A DNA stretch of 64,000 nucleotides from Chloroflexota bacterium (lineage in GTDB: Bacteria; Chloroflexota; Anaerolineae; UBA4142): the NCBI GenBank assembly GCA_016208315.1, contig JACQYF010000056.1, positions 23,090 to 87,089 on the forward strand, read 5' to 3'. Within the stretch, counting starts at the first letter, position 1, and every line of letters begins with the position of its first letter. The translations under genes were made by a program, and so were the position numbers. Of the stretch, positions 42,960-51,004 are shown piece after piece. The notes beneath the pieces are model-generated. The model was given only the letters and a program-made list of their open reading frames with translations, ran no database searches and was not told where the DNA came from.

Positions 42960-43580
42960 TTAGTAGGCGGGCCAAGTTCGCCAGTCCGCCTCCGGGGGTG
43001 GCTCAGGCAGCGGTTTGTCGGGATTAAAGTGTTCAGCCATATAGCCGATCAAACTTTCCAAGTATGGCAAGGGCAGTTTGCTCACGTATCTGGTTCGATG
43101 ATTGGTCAAAGTGCCCCGCCATTGCTCTTCTGTCTTCTGCTGCATCAACGGCAGAAACGTATGGCAACCCATGCAATTGTCGAACAGAACCTCGCGCGCC
43201 GGATTTGGAGGAAAGATCGCGTCCATATTCAGCCGGAAGCGTGTCGGAGTAGTCGTCACCGTAGGTGACGCCGTCGGCGTGGCCGTTGGCGCGCTGGCGG
43301 TCAATGTGGCAAAAACGTGCGAAAGGATGGATGACTCGGTGGCCCTGAAATCTGCCGTTGGCGTGACGCTTGGCACGATTGTGGGTGTGCGGGTTGGCGT
43401 GGCCGTTGGAATCCTGGTCGGCGTTGGCGCGGCGGCGGTCAGTGTGGCCAGAACGTGCGACAGGATGGCCTGCTCGGTGGCCCTGAAATCTACCGTTGGC
43501 GTCGGCGTCGGCGGAGCAGCGCAGGACGCGAGCGGCAACACGACTATGAAAAGCAGAATCCAAAAGATGAACCTTCGCAA
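42960..43580 (-). CDS. Monohaem CxxCH lipoprotein of operon B
   Basis: About 206 residues. TTG at 43580 gives RRFIFWILLF and the lipobox LASC; TTG 43589 is an alternative. A linker with two copies of a DFRATE-x-x-ILSHV repeat separated by PT-rich segments is followed by the haem domain: AIFPPNPAREVL, CMGCH, then W 14 residues on and W-x6-H. The C-terminus YMAEHFNPDKPLPEPP matches operon A carriers. The repeated DFRAT segment is absent from operon A. Likely a tethered electron acceptor. Confidence 0.78.
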   Translation of the reverse strand: MRRFIFWILLFIVVLPLASCAAPPTPTPTVDFRATEQAILSHVLATLTAAAPTPTRIPTATPTRTPTIVPSVTPTADFRATESSILSHVFATLTASAPTATPTASPTVTTTPTRFRLNMDAIFPPNPAREVLFDNCMGCHTFLPLMQQKTEEQWRGTLTNHRTRYVSKLPLPYLESLIGYMAEHFNPDKPLPEPPPEADWRTWPAY

Positions 43581-43593
43581 GGCTACCAAACCC

Positions 43594-43884
43594 TTACCTT
43601 GACGATCTAGCCCGTTGGACCTCACCGGCCAAAGAGTAGACGGGGACGAGAATCTCTCGGCAAGGCACAATGGACAGGAACCCGTCTTCGTTCAAGCGCC
43701 GCAGCGCATCCGTCACATCGTCATCATAAAATTGTTCCAGGCATCCATCACAAATAAAGGCCGGAACGTCTTCGACGATGTACAGATGGTCATTCGCCCA
43801 GATGTCGGTTCGCACCATTGCCGGGCGCACCGTGCAGCGACAGCGCGGGCAGACGGCGGGCGGTTGGTGTTCCACATCCATCAT
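43594..43884 (-). CDS. YgiT-type zinc-finger protein, operon B copy
   Basis: 96 residues, a clear paralogue of the operon A protein: CPRC and CDGC pairs, VEDVPAFICDGCLEQFYDD, DALRRL and REILVPVYSL all correspond. It has no HTH or toxin partner. GAAGGAG precedes the ATG, 10 nt after E1-beta. Strong conservation of both sequence and place argues for a specific role. Confidence 0.8.
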   Translation of the reverse strand: MMDVEHQPPAVCPRCRCTVRPAMVRTDIWANDHLYIVEDVPAFICDGCLEQFYDDDVTDALRRLNEDGFLSIVPCREILVPVYSLAGEVQRARSSR

Positions 43885-43894
43885 TACTCCTTCC

Positions 43895-44884
43895 CTACGG
43901 ACGGTTCCCAGTCATCTTCTTGACGGCCTCCACGATCTTGGGCGCGTCCGGGCGCATCCATTCGTACATCTCTTTGGCGGCGGGCACATGGGCATCGGGG
44001 TAGGCAATCTTTTTCACCTTGGCCCCGGGGACATACTGGGCCACTTCGGAGAGAATGTGCGAACCGAACGAGTTGATATAGTTCCCATGCTCGACCACAA
44101 GCAGCTTGCCGGTCTTGTTCACCGAGGCGAACACCGCGTCCGCGTCCCACGGTTTGATGCTGCGCAAGTCAATGTATTCGACGCTGATGCCCGCTTGCGC
44201 AATCTCCGGCAGCGCTTGCGCCACATCTACGGTCGCCGGCGCCCACGAGACCAGGGTCAGGTCCTTGCCTTGTTGACGCACCACGGCTTTGCCGATGGGC
44301 AGTGAATACGCGTCGTCGGGAACATCGGGCTGCGGGCCGGCGGCGACATCCTGGTAATCGAAAAAGATGACCGGATTGGGGTCGCGAATCGCCGCGACCA
44401 TCAGGCCTTTGGCATCGTAGGCGTTGCTCGGCGTCACGATCTTGATGCCCGCCATGTTCGCAAACATGGCCTCTTGCCCCACGTCCTGGTGTGTCACGCC
44501 GGTTGACCCGCTGCGGCTCGCGCCATCCATGCGAATGACCAGCGGCATTTTCAGCACGCCGCCGGTGGCATAGTGTCTTTTGCTGATCTGTTGGTTCACG
44601 TGCTCGAATACAAAGCCCATGGCCATGTAGGGAATCCAGACCACCACCGGCACGCCGGTCAACGCGAGCCCCGTTGCGCACCCAACGTACCACGCTTCGT
44701 CTACGGGCCAGCCCCATCCCGAAGTGCGCGGCGTGCCAAATTCCTTCCAGAGGTCCAGCACTTCGCCGGTCGGCGTCACGGCGGCGGCGCTCTGGTACTC
44801 GTAAAAAAAGCACATGTATTTGTTTTGGCGCATCTCTTGCGCAATGGCCTCTAAAACCGCATAGCCGTAGGATTTCCTGGGCAT
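43895..44884 (-). CDS. 2-oxoacid dehydrogenase E1 component, beta subunit (operon B)
   Basis: 329 residues, a paralogue of 38539-39513. The catalytic Glu is in WPVDEAWYVG, followed by IPYMAMGF, GASRSGSTG and the C-terminal VVEHGNYINSFGSH. It lacks any signal peptide. AAGGGGG precedes the ATG. It is divergent enough from the operon A subunit, especially in residues 25-70, that substrate preference may differ. Confidence 0.88.
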   Translation of the reverse strand: MPRKSYGYAVLEAIAQEMRQNKYMCFFYEYQSAAAVTPTGEVLDLWKEFGTPRTSGWGWPVDEAWYVGCATGLALTGVPVVVWIPYMAMGFVFEHVNQQISKRHYATGGVLKMPLVIRMDGASRSGSTGVTHQDVGQEAMFANMAGIKIVTPSNAYDAKGLMVAAIRDPNPVIFFDYQDVAAGPQPDVPDDAYSLPIGKAVVRQQGKDLTLVSWAPATVDVAQALPEIAQAGISVEYIDLRSIKPWDADAVFASVNKTGKLLVVEHGNYINSFGSHILSEVAQYVPGAKVKKIAYPDAHVPAAKEMYEWMRPDAPKIVEAVKKMTGNRP

Positions 44885-44908
44885 TCTGACCCCCTTGCTC
44901 GCTACGAG

Positions 44909-44957
44909 ACCCTAAGGGTTTAGTCGCCATCGAAGATGGCGACTAGACCCTTAGGGT
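44909..44957. repeat. 23-bp inverted repeat between E1-alpha and E1-beta of operon B
   Basis: Arms 44909-44931 (ACCCTAAGGGTTTAGTCGCC plus ATC) and 44935-44957, one mismatch, loop GAA. It lies in the 81-nt gap between two genes expected to need equal dosage. It could be a dispersed palindrome or an mRNA-processing hairpin. Confidence 0.8.
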
Positions 44958-44965
44958 TTTGCGTC

Positions 44966-46279
44966 CTATCCGGCAAAGAACTGGTTTGCCGCGACGGGCT
45001 TGCCGTCTGCATACACATCTTCCAAGCCCGCCTGCGGGTCCGGGACGGGGCTGGCGCGCGCAAAATCAAACGCCGCGGCAATCGCCTTCTGCGCATCCGC
45101 TTCGACGCCCGCCAGGTCGCCGTCCGTAACGAGCTTTCTTTCCAGGAGAAATGCTTTGTAGCGGACGAGCGGGTCCCGCGCCATCCACTCGCGAACTTCG
45201 GCGTCGGTGCGATAGGGGAGCTTGAAAGCGCCCTCTTCGCCCGGCTTGGTTCCGGCGAACATCCCGTGGTCGTACCAGCGATAGGTCATACCTTCGATCA
45301 CACTTGGGCCATCGCCCGCGCGCGCGCGCGCGACCGCCTCTTTCGCCGCCGCATACACCGCCGTCACGTCATTCCCGTCCACGGTGAGCGATGGAATATC
45401 CAGCCCTTTGGTATAATCGGAAATCTGTTTGCTCGGGACCGTCACCGCCATTGGCGTGAAAACGTTCTGAAAGTTGTTTTCGACGACAAAGATCACGGGC
45501 AGCTTGTAAAGCGTCGCATTGCGGACCGCGCTAAAATAATAGGATTGATTGGCGGCGTTATCTCCGCCGAAGGCCACGGCCACCTGCTTGCTGCCGCGGA
45601 CCCTCGCGCTGTATGCGGCGCCGGCGGCGAGAAACCACGACGAGCCGACGATCCCGTTACTTCCCAGGAATCCGATGCTCGGATCGGTTATGTTCGCGCG
45701 ATGCCCCTTGCCCTTGCTGATTCCGGTCTTGCGCAAATAAAGCTCCGCCGTCGCCTTTTTCAGGTCGGTCCCCTTGGCGACAATGTGCCCGGCCGGGCGG
45801 TGCGTGCTGGTGCAATAGTCATCGGGGTTGAGGGCCGCCATCACCCCGGAAGAGATCGCCTCTTGCCCGGCATACATGAGCCAAGCACCATAGATTTCGC
45901 CCTTGATCCAGCCGTCTTTGAGCGCGTTCTCCCACTTGCGGGTAGTAAACATGGTGCGGTAGATGTCGAGCAGTTTTTGCTTGGGCAGCGCAGCGACGGT
46001 ATCCGCGGCTTTGCCGGCCGGGATCTTTTCTGGCGGCAGGAATTTGATGGCATCGCCCGGCTGCCAGTTCATGTTTCCGCCCGGGCCTACCGTGTAGATA
46101 TAGACGGCTTTCATTCCCGGAGGCGCATCGCCCGTCAGCGGCGCTTGGGCGCCGAGATAACCGATGGTCGGCGCGGCCTGCGCGGTAACGGACGTGAGGA
46201 CCGTCGTTGCGCCCGCCGCGCCCAATGCTTTCAAGAACGCGCGGCGATTCAACTTGCTCCCTAGATTTCCGTCTGCCAT
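44966..46279 (-). CDS. Tat-exported 2-oxoacid dehydrogenase E1 component, alpha subunit (operon B)
   Basis: 437 residues, paralogue of 39534-40922. Twin-arginine signal NRRAFLKALG, then a hydrophobic stretch and cleavage near VTAQA. The shared extension appears as NMNWQPGDAIKFLPPEK. The E1-alpha core has STHRPAGHIVAKG, GGDNAANQS and VIFVVENN for diphosphate and metal. AGGAGG lies 8 nt before the ATG. That both paralogues keep the Tat signal and the WQPGD-x2-KFLPPEK extension shows that export is not a chance artefact. Confidence 0.88.
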   Translation of the reverse strand: MADGNLGSKLNRRAFLKALGAAGATTVLTSVTAQAAPTIGYLGAQAPLTGDAPPGMKAVYIYTVGPGGNMNWQPGDAIKFLPPEKIPAGKAADTVAALPKQKLLDIYRTMFTTRKWENALKDGWIKGEIYGAWLMYAGQEAISSGVMAALNPDDYCTSTHRPAGHIVAKGTDLKKATAELYLRKTGISKGKGHRANITDPSIGFLGSNGIVGSSWFLAAGAAYSARVRGSKQVAVAFGGDNAANQSYYFSAVRNATLYKLPVIFVVENNFQNVFTPMAVTVPSKQISDYTKGLDIPSLTVDGNDVTAVYAAAKEAVARARAGDGPSVIEGMTYRWYDHGMFAGTKPGEEGAFKLPYRTDAEVREWMARDPLVRYKAFLLERKLVTDGDLAGVEADAQKAIAAAFDFARASPVPDPQAGLEDVYADGKPVAANQFFAG

Positions 46280-46331
46280 AGCTCAAACCTCCTGTCCAAA
46301 CACCCAAAGCCGGTTAGAACGGGGCAGATTA

Positions 46332-46360
46332 AATGTAACAGAGCCGCGCGCGCGAATAAA
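46332..46360 (-). promoter_or_regulatory. Extended -10 promoter of operon B
   Basis: On the minus strand: TTTATT (46355-46360), 17-nt spacer, TACATT (46332-46337) preceded by TGT (TGTTACATT). The geometry is identical to the operon A promoter. The leader is about 46 nt. Confidence 0.6.
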
Positions 46361-46397
46361 GGGAAATAGGGCCATTCTCATTGGACCAAAAGTGCCA
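46360..46397 (-). promoter_or_regulatory. 38-nt upstream element, operon B copy
   Basis: AGGGAAATAGGGCCA, 7 variable nt, TGGACCAAAAGTGCCA on the + strand. It is the partner of 41243-41280 with the same 23-nt distance to the -10. An activator site is likely; the nearby NarL-type regulator (46472-47131) is the obvious candidate. Confidence 0.75.
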
Positions 46398-46412
46398 AAT
46401 CTGGCCCGTAAA

Positions 46413-46470
46413 CCAAGACCCGAAGGGTTATGCGCCACCTGCGGTGGCGAGGAATCCCTTCGGGTCTTGG
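46413..46470. terminator. 15-bp palindrome after the response regulator gene
   Basis: CCAAGACCCGAAGGG (46413-46427) and CCCTTCGGGTCTTGG (46456-46470), with an internal CCACC/GGTGG hairpin. It starts 1 nt after the regulator stop and separates the two-component genes from the operon B promoter. Confidence 0.75.
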
Positions 46471-46471
46471 C

Positions 46472-47131
46472 TCAGATCAGGCCTTTTCGGACCGCCTCGG
46501 CGGCCGCTTGAGCGCGATTTTTAGCGCCCAACTTGGCGACAATTTCCTCGACCTTGCGCTTGGCGGTTCTAGCGCTCCAGTATTTTTGCTTCGCGATTTC
46601 TTCATTCGTCGCGCCCTCGGCGATTAACCTCAGCACACTCAACTCTTCACTGGAAAGGCCCGCTTCCTTCATTGGGCGAGATCGCGCCAGGGTTTGGAAT
46701 TGGCGCAAGACCTGATCCATCAAATCCGGCGAGAGCAGCCGCTTGCCGGAGTGGGCCTCCCGGATGGCATCCACGACGGTTTCGTCTACTCCGCTTTTCA
46801 GCAAGTAGGCATACGCGCCGGCTTGGAAAGCGCGCAACGTATACTCGTCGCTGTCATAGGCGGTCAAGATGATGACTTTGCTGTTCGGCGCTTTGGCCGC
46901 CAATTGTGAGGCGATTTCGATGCCGTCCACCCCGAGCATCTTGATGTCCAGCAGAATAATATGCGGCGCAAGCTCGGCGGCCGCCTGGACCGCGGCTGTT
47001 CCATCGGCGGCCTCGCCGACGACCTCGATGTCGTCATGCGGCAGCAACAAGCTGCGTAGTCCGCGGCGCAAGGTTTGATGATCGTCTACGATCATTACGC
47101 GAATTCGGTTTGATCCGCGACTTTGCGTCAT
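46472..47131 (-). CDS. NarL/FixJ-family response regulator
   Basis: 219 residues: receiver domain (VMIVDDHQTLRRGL with acidic pocket; phospho-Asp in LLDIKM; Lys in AYLLKSG) and a LuxR-type HTH (GLSSEELSVLRLIAEGATNE). It lies 3 nt after the histidine kinase, so the two form one transcription unit and probably one signalling pair. Both E1 operons have a common dyad element upstream of their promoters, which makes them plausible targets. Confidence 0.92.
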   Translation of the reverse strand: MTQSRGSNRIRVMIVDDHQTLRRGLRSLLLPHDDIEVVGEAADGTAAVQAAAELAPHIILLDIKMLGVDGIEIASQLAAKAPNSKVIILTAYDSDEYTLRAFQAGAYAYLLKSGVDETVVDAIREAHSGKRLLSPDLMDQVLRQFQTLARSRPMKEAGLSSEELSVLRLIAEGATNEEIAKQKYWSARTAKRKVEEIVAKLGAKNRAQAAAEAVRKGLI

Positions 47132-47134
47132 GGT

Positions 47135-49636
47135 TCAGTCCTCTGTTTCCTCGACGGGCAAACAAAACACCAGCCGAGTTCCCTGACCGGGCTCCGAACA
47201 AATCTCCAGATTTCCCTCCAAGCTTCTAACGCGCTCTTTCATTCCGAGCAGTCCAAGCCCTTGGCCCGTGTCACCTTCCTTGCGACGCGCTAATTCGAGA
47301 CCCAGTCCGTCGTCCTCGACGGTAACACACAGAGTATCCGGCTTGAATTCCACCAACAGGGTCACCTTCTCCGCTTCGGCGTGGGTCGCCACGTTCTGCA
47401 AGCTTTCCTCGACGACGCGAAACACCGCAATCTCGGTGGCCGATGGCAGCCGGCGCGGAACTCCGATGATGCGCAAACTGCACGCGATGCCGGACAGCTC
47501 CTGAAAGCGTTTGATGTACTTGTCCATGGCCGGCGCCAGGCCGACCGCATCGAGCACCGGCGGGTGCAGATCGTGAATGGCGCGTCGCAGTTCGGATTCG
47601 ATTTCATCCAGAACCTCGCGTGTGGCGTCGAGCCGTTCCTCGGCCGCGCTCGGTAAGCACGTTTGGGCCAGCATTCGGGTCGCCTTTAACTCACAGCGCG
47701 CGGCCGTAATTAACTGGATGACTCCGTCGTGCATATCCAGAGCAATACGCGCGCGCTCCTGTTCCTGAATCCGGATCGTCTTGGCCCACAGCGACCGGAG
47801 TTGGTCGGCTTTGACGGCAATCTCATCCCTGGCTTGGGTCAGCTCAACGGTCCGTTCTACGACCTTCTGCTCCAGCTCCTGATTGAACTGGCTGATCTGC
47901 GTGTGCAGTTCGGCGTTCTTGACCGCAATCGCGGCGAGGTCGGCAAACTGAGTGGCGAGCGAAACGTCATTCTCGTCAAAGGGTCTGGACTCTTCGTAAG
48001 CGATAAAGTTGATGATGCCCATCAGTTGGTCCTGCCACTTGAGCGGTAGGCCGATCACTCGCGTCAGACGCGTACCCTCAAAAGCCACAGACCGATGTTC
48101 CCAATTGGCGTAGTCATTGACGATGATCGGTTTGCCGGTGAGCATCACCGTGCCCGCCACGCCCTCTCCCGAGCGAAATGTTATCCCGCTCAGGTCCCTC
48201 CAGGTGTTGTAGCCGGTAACCCCATACGCCAGTTTGCGGTCTGGGTCATAAAGAAACAGCGCGCCGCCCTGTACCCCGAGGAGCTGGGCGCCGCGGCGCA
48301 AGAGACCTTCCAGCAACCGAGGCCTATCGAGTTGGGCGATCACGTCCAACGAGGTCTCGTGCAACGCGACCATCGCCTCGTAACGCTGCTTGGTTTCCTG
48401 AAACAACCGCGCGTTCTCGACGACGCTGCCGATCTGGCTGCCCAGGATTTGCAGTACAGTGACGTCTTCCTTGTCAAAAGCGTCCAGGTGGTCGCTTTGC
48501 ACATCCAGGACGCCGATGACGCGTTGGCCCGCGCGGAGAGGCACGGCGAGTTCGGCTTTCGTTTGGGGCGCGGGTTCGGCCGCAAAATAGCGCGGCTCGC
48601 GTGATACGTCATTGCATAGCAACGCTTGGCCGATTTGGGCCACCGCGCCGGTGATGCCCTGCTGTCCAATCTTGAGACGCAGACCCTGTCGCTTGAGCGC
48701 TTCCGCGCCGGCGCCACTCGAGTCCTTCAAGACCAGTTCGCCGGACTCGGCGTCCACTAACAGCACACTGGCATGATAATAACCAAACTTTTGACGAATG
48801 AGCCGGACCGAATCACTCAGCAGTTTGTCCCGGTCGAGGACGGCGGTCATCCGCTGCCCCAAGATACTGGCGATCTCCAAGTCCCTCGCCCGCCGGTGCG
48901 CTTGCTTGTAGAGTTGGGCGTTTGCCACGGCCATCGCTATGCGCGAACAGATCCCGGTGAGCATTTGCAGGTCGTTGGGCGCCATGGCGTTCGGCTGTGG
49001 GCTGGCAAGCAAAAGCACACCCAGGTTACCGGTTTCAGTATTTAACGGCACGGCAGCAATGGAACGAAAACCCTCTTTGGCGCAGCCCAGTCCCTCGGTG
49101 CTGGGATCCGCTGCCAAATCGTTCACGACAATCGCTTGACCGGTTTCGGTGCACCGCCCGCATACACAGTGACCTACCCGCACTTCGCTTGGGCAACGGT
49201 TGACCTGGGCCCATCCCACTTGCGCTTTGCGAACCAATTGCCCACCCTCAAGCAACCGTATTTGGCCGGCGGGTAAGGGTATGAACTCCATCGTCTTTTC
49301 TAGCGCGGTTTGGAGAATCGTAGCCAGTTCAAGGGACTTGCCGGTCACTTCGCCAATGGCGTTGCGCGCCGCAAGTTCACGCTGCGCACGGGCTTCGGCT
49401 TGGGCAAGCATCAAGGTCCAGGTCAAAAGCGCAAACGCCAGCGCCGGCCCGGCCAAAACATCGAACACAATCGTGCGGACAACATGCGGGGAAAGTAGGA
49501 CGTGACCCTGAAGGATTACTTGCTCGAAAATCACATAACATGCCGTAAGCAGCGCGACGGTAAGGGGAATTACCCAGCGCATGTGGAATACGAGGCGAAC
49601 TAAACTGGCTGGCTCTCGCAGCCCAGACTTTGGCAT
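47135..49636 (-). CDS. Membrane histidine kinase with three GAF domains (NarX/DegS-type)
   Basis: 833 residues. Two N-terminal membrane helices (about 20-40 and 55-80) are followed by GAF domains at about 105-235, 255-410 and 430-590, a coiled coil, then HisKA_3 (phospho-His in ALDMHDGVIQLI) and the ATPase domain (VEESLQNVATHA, VEDDGLGLE, GLGLLGMKERV). The first GAF holds a Cys cluster, GHCVCGRCTETG and GLGCAKEG, which could bind haem, Fe-S or a redox disulphide. The ATG at 49636 has AGGTGG 7 nt upstream. Confidence 0.92.
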   Translation of the reverse strand: MPKSGLREPASLVRLVFHMRWVIPLTVALLTACYVIFEQVILQGHVLLSPHVVRTIVFDVLAGPALAFALLTWTLMLAQAEARAQRELAARNAIGEVTGKSLELATILQTALEKTMEFIPLPAGQIRLLEGGQLVRKAQVGWAQVNRCPSEVRVGHCVCGRCTETGQAIVVNDLAADPSTEGLGCAKEGFRSIAAVPLNTETGNLGVLLLASPQPNAMAPNDLQMLTGICSRIAMAVANAQLYKQAHRRARDLEIASILGQRMTAVLDRDKLLSDSVRLIRQKFGYYHASVLLVDAESGELVLKDSSGAGAEALKRQGLRLKIGQQGITGAVAQIGQALLCNDVSREPRYFAAEPAPQTKAELAVPLRAGQRVIGVLDVQSDHLDAFDKEDVTVLQILGSQIGSVVENARLFQETKQRYEAMVALHETSLDVIAQLDRPRLLEGLLRRGAQLLGVQGGALFLYDPDRKLAYGVTGYNTWRDLSGITFRSGEGVAGTVMLTGKPIIVNDYANWEHRSVAFEGTRLTRVIGLPLKWQDQLMGIINFIAYEESRPFDENDVSLATQFADLAAIAVKNAELHTQISQFNQELEQKVVERTVELTQARDEIAVKADQLRSLWAKTIRIQEQERARIALDMHDGVIQLITAARCELKATRMLAQTCLPSAAEERLDATREVLDEIESELRRAIHDLHPPVLDAVGLAPAMDKYIKRFQELSGIACSLRIIGVPRRLPSATEIAVFRVVEESLQNVATHAEAEKVTLLVEFKPDTLCVTVEDDGLGLELARRKEGDTGQGLGLLGMKERVRSLEGNLEICSEPGQGTRLVFCLPVEETED

Positions 49637-49661
49637 TCGGCACCACCTAATGTGTGGTCTG

Positions 49662-49689
49662 ATTATACTCACGTTCCCACTTGACGCAA
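49662..49689 (-). promoter_or_regulatory. Promoter of the two-component operon
   Basis: Minus strand TTGCGT (49684-49689), 16-nt spacer, TATAAT (49662-49667), about 26 nt before the kinase ATG. Confidence 0.65.
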
Positions 49690-49738
49690 TTCTCATTTGT
49701 AACGGCGCCATTCAGAAATCGCGTGTTTTGCGGGTTAC

Positions 49739-49767
49739 TTGTCGCGTCGTGTCCGTTGTGCTATAAT
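49739..49767 (+). promoter_or_regulatory. Promoter of the crotonase-fusion gene
   Basis: TTGTCG (49739-49744), 17-nt spacer, TATAAT (49762-49767) with TGC before it. It is divergent from the kinase promoter and about 89 nt before the start at 49856. Confidence 0.65.
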
Positions 49768-49855
49768 CTGGCTGCTGTGTTCGCGGCTCGCGTCTTGCTA
49801 TCAAGAACCTCATCATTGACCCCTCGGCCATGATGATGAAATGCGGAAGAAACGA

Positions 49856-51004
49856 ATGCCTTATTCACGGATCCTCTATGCGGTGCGCGACCACCGCGCG
49901 ACCGTAACGATCAATCGCCCCCAAGTTTTCAACTGTTTTGATTACCAGACGCTGCGCGAGATGGAAAGGGCGTTTCAGGACGCGGCGGACGACGACCGCG
50001 TCTCGGTGCTTGTCCTTACGGGCGCAGGTGACAAGGCATTTTGCACGGGCGCGGATTTGAAAGAGCAGCAGCAATTCCTCGAACGCCCGGACAAGTATTG
50101 GTCATGGTTCGGCGCATTCCAGGACGCGCACAACAAGCTGCGTTGGATCGGCAAGCCGACGATCGCGCGGCTCAATGGGATCGTGGTCGGCGGCGGCAAC
50201 GAATTCAACATGTCGTGCGATTTGGCGGTCGCCGCAGAGCATGTGACCATTCAGCAAATCGGGAATACGCGTGGAAGTGTGGCAGCCGGCGGGGCAACGC
50301 AGTGGCTGCCCCTTTTTGTCGGCGAGCGCCGCGCGCGTGAAATGCTCTGGTTCAACGAGCCATTGACGGCCCAGCAAGCGCTGGATTGGGGACTAGTCAA
50401 TGAGGTCGTGCCCTTTGCCGAGCTGGACGCCGCGATTGACCGAATGGTGGAAAAACTCTTACGCAAAATGCCCGAGGTGTTTCGCTATACCAAACAGCAA
50501 ACCAACTTTTGGAAAGAGTTTTCGTGGTCCATGACGGTCGGACACGCCCGCGATTGGTTGAGCGTCCATGCCGATTCCGCCGAGACGCGCGAAGGGTTAG
50601 AGTCATTTTTCCAAAAACGACCGGTGGACTATCACTCTCTGCGTGAGCCGAAAATCGCCGGGCGTTCACCCGAGTGGCCTTGGGGGCAGCCAACCAAGAC
50701 GTGTCCGCACTGCGGCGCGAACAGGATTCCGAACGAATTTGAATTCTGCGGCCGGTGCGGACAAAATCTGGAACCAAATTCGTTGGAGCGAGCAGGCGTC
50801 GTTTCAGACAGGACGGTGGTCAACGAGCTATTGCAGAACTCGCCGGAAACGATGGAGGTTCTGGAAGCGCACGGCATTCGGATTTGCGGCGGCTGCATCG
50901 TCTTGCTCAACGGCTCGGTACGCGAGACGGCCGAATACAGCGGCTTGTCGGCCACGGAAACATCAGAGCTGGTTGAGGAAATGAACGCGAAGGTATACAG
51001 GTAG
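49856..51004 (+). CDS. Crotonase fused to a zinc ribbon and a C-terminal DUF1858-like domain
   Basis: 382 residues. Residues about 1-265 are an enoyl-CoA hydratase/isomerase (ATVTINRPQVFN, FCTGADLKEQQ, NGIVVGGGNEF as oxyanion hole). About 280-305 is a zinc ribbon (CPHCGANRIPNEFEFCGRCG). The C-terminus resembles DUF1858/ScdA N-terminal domains: VVNELLQNSPETMEVLEAHG, then ICGGC. ATG 49856 is chosen over 49841 because GGAAGA lies 5 nt upstream. The stop is inside a 19-bp palindrome arm. The extra domains suggest metal-dependent or redox control of an acyl-CoA reaction; this fusion is not one I recognise. Confidence 0.82.
   Translation: MPYSRILYAVRDHRATVTINRPQVFNCFDYQTLREMERAFQDAADDDRVSVLVLTGAGDKAFCTGADLKEQQQFLERPDKYWSWFGAFQDAHNKLRWIGKPTIARLNGIVVGGGNEFNMSCDLAVAAEHVTIQQIGNTRGSVAAGGATQWLPLFVGERRAREMLWFNEPLTAQQALDWGLVNEVVPFAELDAAIDRMVEKLLRKMPEVFRYTKQQTNFWKEFSWSMTVGHARDWLSVHADSAETREGLESFFQKRPVDYHSLREPKIAGRSPEWPWGQPTKTCPHCGANRIPNEFEFCGRCGQNLEPNSLERAGVVSDRTVVNELLQNSPETMEVLEAHGIRICGGCIVLLNGSVRETAEYSGLSATETSELVEEMNAKVYR

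Noticed and set aside
46360..46397. TGGCAC on the minus strand of the 38-nt element as a sigma-54 -24/-12 promoter
   Set aside because: The -12 half (TTGC at the proper 4-nt gap after TGGCACR) is not present in either copy; an extended -10 fits better.
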